Source: Porpolomopsis calyptriformis
Lineage: Eukaryota > Basidiomycota > Agaricomycetes > Agaricales > Hygrophoraceae
Reading direction: 5' to 3'
Length of the DNA: 64,000 nucleotides
Assembly: GCA_951640195.1 (NCBI GenBank)
Contig: OX621175.1
Location: 62,001 to 126,000, forward strand
Below are positions 47,801-57,568 of the stretch, in pieces; positions within the stretch are counted from its first letter, which is position 1; each line of letters begins with the position of its first letter. The translations under genes and the position numbers were made by a program. Under the pieces are notes generated by a model that saw only the letters and a program-made list of their open reading frames with translations, had not been told where the DNA came from and searched no databases.

Positions 47801-49145
47801 ACAACCATGCACGCCAAATTGCCTGACATCAATGCCAACAAGCTCTTCTGCAAGGGATAAAAAAGCATGACAATGTTCATGGGCAGAACAAGGTCAGTTA
47901 TTATGATTGTTTCAATTAGCTGCAGCATGAAGAATGTAACAGGAAGAATCACTGGCCTTTCATGAACAAGATCCACTCCCTCTCACCTCACCAAAACAAC
48001 ATTACCACATTTCCGATTCACAACGTTACCCAGAAGACATCACTTGATGGCTCACAAGACACTGCAATGATGGAGGAGTCAAAGTAAGTGCGAGCATGAT
48101 CTCTCACTTCACTAAAATGAATGCCAGTGATATTTCATATTTCAGGATTTCATGCGAAAACTAAAGGACCATCTACTTGCCTGACTGAAGAGCATTCCAT
48201 ATGATGGTGATGAACATGTATTTACTGACCTCAAGCGGGATACTATCTGATTCCAGAACAACCGGATGTATCGTCATAAGGTCATTCAAATCAACTATAC
48301 AATGTACGACATGTGTTGGGCTCAAGATTCCATCAATCCCTGTACTCAGCCTTACATCATGATATCTGCACATGAAGATGAGACAGAAGATGAGCATCCC
48401 TACTGGTACGCTTGCATCATCAGCATCTTCCATGTGAATGTTAGACATACTGATTCACAACACTCTGAGCCCCAATGAATGGACTTCCTTTGGGTCCGTT
48501 GGTTTGGTAGAGATCTCACTGCACCAGGTGGATTCAAGACACATCGTTTACATCGTATTGGATTTCTCGATTCAAGTGAGCCAAGCACCTTTGGATTCCT
48601 TGATCCAAATGAAGTCCTTCACGCAGTGCACCTTATTCCCTCATTTGCATATGGACGCACCTCAGCTCTCTTAGGCAAGTCAATCGCATGGCATCAACAT
48701 GAAAACGATGAAGATTGGCTCTATTACTATGTTTCTATGTATGTGATTCTGTATTCATGATGTCCCAAATCAAATATATAACAGGTTCATTGACTGTGAT
48801 ATGTTCATGAGGTTTCTCAGTGGTGGAGTAGGGCATAAAATGATGCGTATCAATCAAGACCTCACAGGAACTGTACCAAACGATATTGCAGAAGAAGATC
48901 TGGCTGAAGATCACCGCATGGATACCAACACAGGGAATCAAGACGAAGATGAAGATGAGCATGAAGATCGTGAGGAGCGTGAGCATGAAGGAGAAGGTGA
49001 TTATAGCTACCAGTCAACTGATGGGGAGTTGGGTAATGAACAGGAAGATGATGGAGAGGTGGAGGATGAGGACTTGGGTCCAGAAGATGGGGAGGATAGT
49101 GACATTGAGGATCTTTACAGCGATGAGGGTTTTGCTCCATTGTAA
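44804..49145 (+). pseudogene. Plavaka-type transposase, broken by many stops
   Basis: Begins at ATG 44804 with a C2H2-like finger (CLACQQTFKENHGLKVHIRH). Then come family-like blocks VYRRYTTKPSNDPEDKCTLD, QLMEWFYSITTVKSTANLDQ, VYYRHLLEVMKAAYQ, HRFHWIPFKLFVQ, CKRELMQQIWLLLLDSNFM, NMFVPDLMHEFELGVWRVIL, MVATFGQDTIRRFGNNVSAM and PVVEGLLPSPHNEIILDLLF. The WVRWFGRD and RIGFLDS part and a very acidic end finish at 49145. This is the domain order of basidiomycete Plavaka (CACTA/EnSpm-type) transposases. Several introns are present. In-frame stops: TGA at 44957, 45482, 46699, 47528, 47824, 48181, 48248 and 48476, TAG at 45182 and 46191. The TGA stops mostly sit where arginine fits. The copy is dead. 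Confidence 0.85.
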
Positions 49146-49184
49146 ATACTTGGCTTGACTTGCAATACTGTTGCATGGGACACA

Positions 49185-49325
49185 CTGTCTTCCTACATCT
49201 TGTAAGTTCCCAATCATCATTCCCGAGGCCTTATAAGCTATTGCATGCAATGCGCTGTCTTCCTACATCTTGTAAGTTGCCTGTCATTATTCCTTAGGCC
49301 TTAGGAGCTATTACAATCCTAATCA
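49185..49325. repeat. 70-bp direct repeat pair downstream of the transposase
   Basis: CTGTCTTCCTACATCTTGTA occurs at 49185 and 49255 within two diverged 70-bp units, each ending in AGGCCTTA...GCTATT. Subterminal repeats are usual in CACTA-type elements, so this may be the right end of the Plavaka element. Confidence 0.6.
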
Positions 49326-49456
49326 CATTATGATATTTCATTGGGATGCAATACAATACTTCGTAAGGCAGCTGAACTTTGCCCCATAGGCCTGTCCCTT
49401 GCCTTCTCATCCAACGCGATGCATTCATTCACCAGACTACCAAGCCCTTCCAAGGG

Positions 49457-51784
49457 TCACCTGATCTTGCAATGATTTTGCGTTTTTGCTGATGAATTGG
49501 CGTCAACATCATTATGTGCAACTAGCAGGTTCACGACACCCTCGTGCCCATACTGAGCTGCATAGGAAAGTGGAGTTTGACCATATGAGTCCTTCAAATC
49601 TGTGTGGACATCATCACACACAACCAGCAGGTTCACGACACTCGTGCCCACCCTGAGCTGCATATGAAAGTGGAGTTCGACCATCCGAGTCCTTTGAATC
49701 TGCTTCAACATCATCACGCGCAACCAGCAGCTTCACAATACCCTCATGCCCTAACTGAGACGCATACGAAAGTGGAGTTTGACCAAGCGAGTCTTTCGAA
49801 TCTGCGTCAACATCATCCCGCGTGACCAGCAGGTTCACGACACCCTCATGCCCATACTGAGAGGCATACAAAAGTGGTGTTCGAACAAACGAGTCCTTTG
49901 AATCTGCGTCAACATCACGGGCAACCAGAATCATCACTGCATCCTAGCTTCCCTCCACAGCTGCATATGGAGCGGCGTTTGACAGGTGTTGTCCATTGAA
50001 TTTGGATTTGCACCATTTTCCAGCTGATAACGGGCAATCTGGTCCAAGTCGAAGAGAGCAGCAATATGCACACCAGAGAAATTCTTTGGAATGTGCTGAC
50101 TAAATGTGACCCAAGGCGATCAATCTACCAGCATAACTTGAGTGGCGCATGCAACTTTTGAATCATCAAGAAGAAACTTCATTGCCAAGTCCTTGACACT
50201 CTCTTGGTGCCGGCGTGCATGATGACCCCAGTTCTTGGCAGCGTAATCAAGAAATGGGTTGTCTTTCAAAAGGGAGTGGAATTCATCATCGCTGTTGGAG
50301 TAGCCACGCGCAAACACATCGAGCGAAAGATATCTGAGGCATGTTGCCGCAATATCAGTCTCAGCATTCGGAAATCGGGATTCACGTTGATTTTCAAAAT
50401 ACTGCTGAGTTGTATAGTCTGATTGATTGTATGCTGAGTATATTATTCAAACAATCCATGTTCCACTCACGAGCAAGGCGAATGGTACGTTGACCATCAA
50501 TTACAACCAATCCAGTGCAGACGGAAGTCAGTTGTGAATCGAAAATGAGATCGTCAGAGTCCATCTCGGTCATACCGGGTGAAACAGCAAAAGCATATTG
50601 CAACTCTTCGACTGTCAGCGGTCGGCAAACATAAGTGATCCACGAAAGAACCCGTTTGCCTAGTTCTCTGTCATCTTCAGATTGTCGCTCGATTCGATCC
50701 AGAGCTTGATCGTAAATAGCATTGATGTCACTTGGTAAGTGATCGAGAGCCTTCTTGACTCCTTTGACATTTTTCTGTTGTGTCAACATGTTCATGTGCA
50801 AGCGTGCCACTAAAAACCTTCTCGGCAGTTCAGAAGTAAAACAGTCATATAATATCAGAGACACTTACATGCCTTTCACATTCTCAACAACCTTTGTTAC
50901 GATAATTTCTTGCAGTTTAATCAGATGAGGATGCTTCCAGAAATTGTTGCTCGATCGAAGGCAGGTATCGCGAGGTCACCATAATGTTGACAGGTCCGGT
51001 CAAAGATTGAAGAGAGCTCAGGAGGTTCGCTCGCAATCCATCACTTTCAGAGCATTCGTCCAAGCCGTCGACGACATTGAATACTTTTGCGTATGTCTTG
51101 ATTTCCGTCTTCAATGCGTCGGTAACCTCATTGAGTGTGGGAAGTGTGTTTTTATTTTGATGAGAGCGATGGAACACTTTGATATGGTCAGATATTGCCG
51201 GACTGGCTTGCACCAATTGCTTAAGCAGACTCGCAATGAGGTTCGTGGGAGTTTGCATGGTCTGCTCTTTATAGTTGCAATAGATGCATGTGACGCCAAC
51301 ATTGTAATCGAAGACCGTCCGGAGATGGTTTACGACAATAGACCTAGCAAATAACCGTAATCAGCTTCGGGTGAACAAGCAACTTCAAATGATTATATCA
51401 CGAAAGGATTGTCTTTCCAGCACCGGCTGTTCAACTAATAAGATTGATATCACCGATGGAGGTAAATCTTACGATTTCCAGGACACCACAATACCTGTGA
51501 CATCCGATTGCGCCATTTCTGAAATGTTTCGGATTCGAGGAGCCAACGTCCAGTACCATCTTTACTCTTCTCAAAAAAATCACTCTGCGTTGCTGAGAAG
51601 TTAAGTTTTGACAGCCATTCTGTGATGTTGCGACGTTCTTGGTCTTATCATCGACACATTAGTAAATGCACCCCCTAAAGCAGATTCAGTGCAGCAGCTT
51701 ACCTGGCTCGAAACTTGAGTGAATAATATTGGTCTGATTCGTACCAACTGTGTTGACTGTCGACCTCACTATGGATGTCGCCAT
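49457..51784 (-). pseudogene. NACHT-ankyrin (NLR-like) gene, copy 3, broken
   Basis: Starts at ATG 51784 (MATSIVRSTVNTVGTNQTNI). After an intron: WLSKLNFSATQSDFFEKSKD, FQKWRNRMSQVLWCPGN, then the P-loop PGAGKTIL after a further intron. Walker B reads VFNVVDGLDECSESDGLR, the sensor-like stretch IMVTSRYLPSIEQQF. The winged-helix part (ALDHLPSDINAIYDQALDRI; LGKRVLSWITYVCRPLTVEE) is intact, followed by TTQQYFENQRESRFPNAETD. Ankyrin repeats (TPLSYASQLGHEGIVKLLVA) fill 49500-49940. Breaks: a frameshift near 50935, a TGA after MLVD near 50120 (CGA or TGG expected), stops near 49940, and frameshifts between repeats. The original would be a STAND NTPase sensor. The repeats are closely related to the relic at 23831-24262. 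Confidence 0.8.
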
Positions 51785-51915
51785 GCTTTGACGCGGTCAA
51801 TCACGTGAACACAGCAATAAAAAAAACTCTCGATCTCACTCTTGTCGATATTTTTACTGGGATTCACCCACCAAATTTCCGCTTGCATTCCACTATATAG
51901 AACAATATCAGAAAC
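51785..51915. promoter_or_regulatory. Divergent intergenic region (131 bp)
   Basis: Separates the NACHT-ankyrin start (51784, minus) from the APH-like kinase start (51916, plus). It must hold both promoters. An A-rich run and CACTATATAGAAC near 51892-51903 look TATA-like for the plus-strand gene. Confidence 0.45.
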
Positions 51916-52856
51916 ATGTCGGTTCGTTCAATCTCGATGTTTAAATCACCCAGCAGCTGTTATGACAATTCTTCCAGATTGATTCTTTTGACGAATCCTT
52001 GCTTGATCAATATACTGACGACGAAATAATCCAATTCGTGGACAATTCTCCCGCCCTCGTCACCACCCGAGTTGAAGCCACAAAGGGCTTGTCTCACGGC
52101 CTCATTGCGAAGTTTGTATCACGCGACGCTTACGATGATGAAGTAGAAGCACTCGAGTTAACAAGGAAACTTGGCATCCTTGTCCCTGCTCTTCGCCGCA
52201 GAGTGGCTCGGGATACCGATACGAACGATTGTATTCTCATAATGGACCGTATCCACGGATGTACCTTGGAGGAGCTATGGTCCAAAATCGGATGGTGGAA
52301 AACGTTGTCGGTAGCATGGCAGTTAAGGCGCTACTTACGAATTATGCGTAGAGTTACCTCCCCGACGGCGGGCGGACTTTCGACTGGTTTGACCCGTTCA
52401 CTATGTTTGGAGTGCATCCATGGCCCTGTGCGGAATGCCTCACCAGAGGTATTCACCAATTATCTTAACTGGTGGCTGACTAGCTGCCGCCCTACATACC
52501 TCCGCCCGCGTAGGGATCTCCTGCTCGAGCCCTTACCCGAACACACATTCATTCACCAAGATCTTGCTCCCCGTAACATGATTCTCGACACTCAGAACCG
52601 TTTGTGGCTCGTCGACTGGGGCTATGCAGGATATTATCCTATTTATTTCGAATACAACTCAATCGAGACCACCGCGATGCCCTGGATCTATGCCTCATCT
52701 TGGAGATCGCGTTTGGCACGGTGGCGTTGGGCTTTTTTGCGGTGGATCGCGGCGGGCCAAGCTAGGCCTCACCCCAAACAATGCAAGGCATTAGCGGAGG
52801 TACACCGCCGCTCATGCATTTTCAGGCTTGATCGGTCACAATACTCAGAAGGATAA
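51916..52856 (+). CDS. Aminoglycoside-phosphotransferase-like (APH) small-molecule kinase
   Basis: Starts at ATG 51916 (MS), then an intron (51922-51978) and IDSFDESLLDQYTDDEIIQF. The nucleotide-binding lobe includes LSHGLIAKFVSRD and a helix with DDEVEALELTRKLGILVPAL. The catalytic loop FIHQDLAPRN (about 52548-52577) has His, Asp and Asn in place, and the metal-binding segment LVDWGYAGYYPIYFEY follows. These are the two core motifs of APH/choline-kinase fold enzymes. Fungi have large APH families whose substrates are mostly unknown; antibiotic resistance should not be assumed. The frame is clean to the stop at 52856. Length, about 295 residues, is usual. Confidence 0.8.
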
Positions 52857-53147
52857 ATGTACATCAACCCTGCCTTATTATTCGGTACTAGCAAAGGTTT
52901 TCACACCCCAAAATTGAAAGGCGAACCCCATCCCCTAGGTATTGTCAAATGCTTTGAGTTACTGTCTTCATATATATTTACAACATTTGCTAGTGTGGGT
53001 GCACAAAGGAAGCGAGGCTAAGCTAATATACATGGGGTGGTCGGCGACGTTGTTTGCGAGCAATGTGCCATGGCCCCCCACTTGGGAGATGATGAGGTTA
53101 TGTATTCAGTTGACCTTGACAACACTGGTGACGCGATTTGACATGAA

Positions 53148-55112
53148 TCAACGCAAGAAATGACTATCGAGGGTGACATTTGCCCGGGTCCTTCCATCCT
53201 CTAGCCTGATCCATGTCTGTATGCTCGCTCCGGGAGCGGCAGAACTGAAGACGATGTTGCGGACGCCGTGGTCCCAGCCAGCATGAGAGTATCCTCCGTA
53301 CCTTTAAACACACAAGTGATTGGTGGAATGACCAGATGAAGGATGGGGTACAAGGACCGTAAGGGATCGAGAGGGAGTAGATCAGATGGTGTACATGTAT
53401 CAAGCGACTCACCCCGAATGTTTATCAAAGCAGAATATAACGTCCTTGGTTGGTTCTCGAGCACACCACTCGTTCCCATGATCTAGGCATATCGGACGGT
53501 CAGTGATTCAATGTAAGTCCCTGATGAGAGAAACTCCGCCACGCGTAAGAACTCACCATGACCAGAGATAACGACCCGCAGGTTCTTCACATATTGGTTC
53601 AGAGCATCCCAGAACGGTTGGTCCAGACCGACTTCACCAGGTTGTGATGATTGTGTCGACCCCTCACCCAAGACATCCGCTATCGAATTAGACGTCAGAT
53701 ACTCAAACAACATGACCCAGACATATAGACAAGGAACATACCATTCAGGCCGGGATTCTGTGTGCTGTTGAGAGTAGCCTGTACGGCTTGGATCACATTG
53801 CTTAAGAACGTTATAAACGAGAAAGAAACGCAATCGTGGTTTTAGTCCGAATGTGGCCAGAGAAATTTGATACATACGGTGGGATGTGTACAAATGCGAG
53901 AGCACTCCGGGTTTCCCCTGGACCCCATAGGCCCTCCATTGCAGTGGTCTCGGCCTGGATCCAGTCTGCTACAGTTGGGTCAACGTAGTCTGGCACTGGA
54001 GTAGAGATCGTTCCGGTGGACCATCCGCCTGTCAACGATGAAATGGATTATCACGCCAGGCCAAGTAGTAGATGATAATGTGTCAAGGGAGAAGTACACA
54101 CCACGGGAGTCGAAAAACCACAGAACTAGAGCCGGGACTCGGTCTAGGAGGGAATTTCAAGTGAATTGGGGATGGGCGCACGGAAAAATGAGTTTTGTCG
54201 TACCATGGACGTGCTTGTATATCTGCAGGAAGGAGAAGGATCAGATTTTCGGGATCGTAAGTGTTGATGATACACACTGGTACCCAATAGTTACCGGGAC
54301 CTTCCTCGCCTCCAATCCCTGGAGGTGCTCGGCGCGTGTAACTGAGGGGAGCGACCTTCTGCTCACGAAGAATCTCTTCAAGATGTGTGATGTTGGGTTC
54401 GTTATCATGATTCTGCGGAACAAAGGTCAGTTCTAGGGGCATCACGAATCAGAGGTTCACAAGAGAGAAGGATCGGAGAGGATAAAGAGGTAAGGGGACT
54501 TACGCCATGTGTAGAAGAGAAAGGAATCTTGGCACTGTTCAAAGGAGCGACGATCTCGTCCATAAGACAAGTAGAATTCTCTCGAAATGTGTCTGAATGT
54601 AATCATATGTACAAGCGGGGAAGTCTGGACGAATGACATACTTTCTCCGGTGATCAGATCCCCATTCAGAACTCTGATGTGAAGACCCGTTAAGGATCCC
54701 ACCTTGGTCACGGTAGAGGAACGCACACGTAGTCTGGCTTTTCGTCACCCAGAACCGTATTCATCAGTCGTGCACTGTTGACATCTTGTTCTGGGCCCCA
54801 TGCGTCCCAAGGATTCTCGCCTGATAGAAGAAGAAGAAGCTGAGATGGCTTTATCGAGCCGGATATCTCACCATAATGAAGATCGGAGAAAACGGTTAGT
54901 TTGAATGTTCCATCAGGGCGGAAGGTCAGCCGGGGCTTGTGTGGGTAGGGGTTGAGATTAGGGCGATGATGGAGAGGATACTCTGGCCAGATGTTTCGAG
55001 TGTTCTGGACGACAAGCTAGTTCGAGAAAACCCACATACGATTCGATAAGGGGGCGGCTCTCGCGGACTGGTAAACGCAATACAAGGCAAATACGAAAAG
55101 GGTAGATTTCAT
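53148..55112 (-). CDS. Secreted calcineurin-like metallophosphatase (Dcr2/PAP-like)
   Basis: ATG 55112 opens a signal peptide (MKSTLFVFALYCVYQSARA). The four metal-binding motifs are present in order across short introns: LTVFSDLHYGE (about 54885), VLNGDLITGE (about 54670), STHGNHDNEPN (joined across the intron at about 54500-54427) and VVISGHDHGNEWC (joined across an intron near 53560-53485). Other parts are NPWDAWGPEQDVNSARLMNT, PVPDYVDPTVADWI and AGWDHGVRNIVFSSAAPGAS. The stop is at 53150-53148. These make a binuclear-metal phosphoesterase acting in the secretory route or outside the cell, close to fungal Dcr2-type enzymes. One problem: reading straight through the first exon gives TAG at 55019-55017, and no obvious intron removes it in frame. 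The 5' exon is therefore unresolved or the copy is damaged. Confidence 0.75.
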
Positions 55113-55607
55113 AGTTGGGCACGATCGTTCAGATGGCTGTGTATGGATAGCATCAGCAAAAGTGCAATAGAAAGGTCAGGCTCGGTAAGCACAGACATTG
55201 TCCACAATTGGGGACAATTTCCACCTTCTAGGTACCACCATGTATGCCATGAGACTGACTTAAAAAATGACAATGTACCATACAAAATGACAATTTAGTT
55301 GCTGAATGACAAACTTGCTGAAAAACTGCAAGGCAGTCCAAAGCCATCCATTGCTAGACCTTGAGGGAAAAGGTTGGGACAGTATACATTGTACACCATG
55401 TGAGGTTATCTTGACAGTGTCATACAGTTCAGCACAATGCAGTGTATTGTTCTACCAAAGTACATGATATGGAAGTGAATTCCATCAAGTCCGAAAACAT
55501 TGGATCAATGCAGCGAAGCGAATGCAGGGTATGAGTGATGAAGGTATGCAGCGAGGAGGCGAATGCGGAAGAATTAGATGAGGGGCGGAAACTTGAAAGT
55601 ACCCAAG
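55113..55607. other. Intergenic region upstream of the phosphatase, target of Gypsy-3
   Basis: No gene seen. It holds a near-perfect 22-bp inverted repeat at 55197-55218 (half-site ATTGTCC) and the short repeated phrase AAATGACAA near 55265 and 55287. Gypsy-3 inserted at its far end. Confidence 0.45.
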
Positions 55608-55966
55608 TATCAGAGATATATTTTTTCTTTTTCCTTTGCTCGTCTATTCCCATTTACATCAGACAGTTTACACCAATAGCCGCTTAGCCACCCAAGCTCT
55701 GCTTAGTAATACAAGGTGACCAAGCCATATCTATATTTAGTCAACCATCACTCTCCTTATCTACATGACTCATCCATAGTTGTTACGACTCACACGTAGT
55801 CAATATGACTCATACTTAGCTAGTATATAAAGCTAGCAGTAGATAGACTTAGGATAAGTCTGTTTCTTTCGTTAACACCCCAATCAGTAGTCTTCCAACC
55901 CTTTAAAACCCTACACCCAGAGCCTGAAGTAAAACCTTGCGATCAACCCTAGACTGCTGTCTAACA
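55608..55966 (+). repeat. Gypsy-3 5' LTR
   Basis: 359 bp. It starts TATCAGAG where the partner starts TGTCAGAG, and ends GTCTAACA. About four differences from the 3' LTR by eye, three of them CpG against TpG or CpA. Confidence 0.95.
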
Positions 55967-55978
55967 AGAAACAGACTT
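55824..55978 (+). promoter_or_regulatory. Gypsy-3 TATA box, predicted start and self-complementary primer-binding site
   Basis: TATATAAA at 55824-55831 lies 32 nt before AAGTCTGTTTCTT (55856-55868). The exact 13-nt reverse complement AAGAAACAGACTT spans the LTR edge at 55966-55978. This is the best example in the window of Tf1/sushi-type self-priming geometry. Confidence 0.75.
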
Positions 55979-56146
55979 CCTTCTTGCTCACTCCACGCTA
56001 TACAACCCCTACTCTGTCTGGCCAGTGCTGAAGGTCTTCACCCACGAGATCAATTTCACCACCCAGACATTAACATCGATTAGGCTTGCTCTCTCCCCTT
56101 GTATTCCCGTCAAGCCCCCCAATATCCAACTGCCACCGTTCCACCA

Positions 56147-57568
56147 ATGGTTTTGACTCGTTCATCATCCACTATCCCTCACCCTGCTATCCCTCTCTCC
56201 CAGGAAGGCTCTCTCCCTCCTGCCCCAGCTCCCATCCCCAACGAGATGGTTGACCCTGCCCAAGAAGAAGAAGAACAAGAAGAAGAAGAACAAGCAGGTC
56301 CCTCTCACTCAAAAGGGAAAGGTCGAGCTGAGGACAATGATGAGGATGAAGAAGAAGATCCACGCGTAGCCTTTGAGATCATGAAGCAGGATTATCAACA
56401 ATTGCTGCAGGTCCAACAAGACCAAGTGCAAGCGAGTCATAGAATCGAACAACAACTTCAAGTATTGATGGCCAACCTCATAGGCCCCCAACCTGTCCCT
56501 GCCCCTCTTGGGCTATTCCCACAACCTCTCCAAGCACCCCCAGTATTCCCCCAACCTGTCCCTGCCCCTGCCCCTGTCCCTGCCCCTGCCCCTGCCCCCG
56601 CCAAGATCAAAATGAACCCTCCTGATGAATTCTCTGGTGATCCCACCAAGCTCCGCAACTTCCTGCGTCAAGTGAAGTTGAATCATTTGGGATGACCAGG
56701 AATCTCAGAGGCCGACAAGATTATCTATGCCTTGTCGTTTATGATTGGAGGAAATGCAGAACCATGGGCTGAGCATCAAGTAGACACTTACACAACGTTG
56801 AACTGGGTTGGTGCCGATTGGGCTGTCTTTGAACAAGCCCTTGTCCGAGACTTTGGAGACTTGGACCCCAAGTCAACTGCTCAACTGAAGATCAAGGACG
56901 TTAAGCAGTTCAACAAGAGCGCTGAGGAGTACAACATCAATTTCAATCGATGGGCCCATGATACTGGATACGGACAAGAAGCTTCGGTGACTTTGTATAA
57001 AGACGGACTCAACCCCTCCCTTTTGCGACAGATCTACCTTTCAGATTGTCAACCCACCACCCTCTTTGAATGGCAGTCTCGTACTGCTGAACTTGACAGA
57101 CAACATCGAGAATTTTTGGCTAGAACATCTTCTAAGCCCCAGACTCGCAACACTCGCATCACCAACACCCCCTACCGACAAGGACCACCTGCTGGTCCCT
57201 CCACCTATTCCAACCCTGCTGCCCCCAGAATCAAACAAGAAGAAAAGCCTGCTTCACTAGGAGGAATTCCCAAAGGAGCATGTTTCAACTGTAGACGATT
57301 TGGCCACTTTGCCAGTTCTTGTCCCAATGCTCCTAGGACGAGTACTTCTGGTTCTGGAAGCCGCCCCTTCACCCCAGCAGCTAGAGGTCGTGGAGGAAAG
57401 AAACCTGGTCGAGGAAGAAATGTTCGAGTTCTGGAGACCCCAGCCTCGATTGAGGAGGTCAACTCCAATGAAGATTCTCGTCAAGACTTCGAGAAGTGTG
57501 GTATCGTCAACTGGGAGCCTAAGAGGAAAGAAGAGCTGAAGAGAGCTTTGGAGAAACAGGGTTTTTGA
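56147..57568 (+). pseudogene. Gypsy-3 Gag, one in-frame stop
   Basis: First ATG 56147 (MVLTRSSSTIPHPAIPLSQ). A Glu-rich region and a Pro/Ala-Pro repeat lead to a capsid part (PPDEFSGDPTKLRNFLRQVK; YALSFMIGGNAEPWAEHQVD), zinc knuckle CFNCRRFGHFASSC (about 57282-57323) and a basic Gly/Arg-rich stretch. The stop is at 57566-57568. TGA at 56693-56695 interrupts it (HLG*PGI, where Arg or Trp would fit). Pol follows in another frame with almost no gap, as expected for programmed frameshifting or reinitiation. Confidence 0.85.

Noticed and set aside
52548..52577. APH motif read as an antibiotic-resistance gene
   Set aside because: Fungal APH-like families are large and mostly of unknown substrate. 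Nothing in the sequence points to drug modification.
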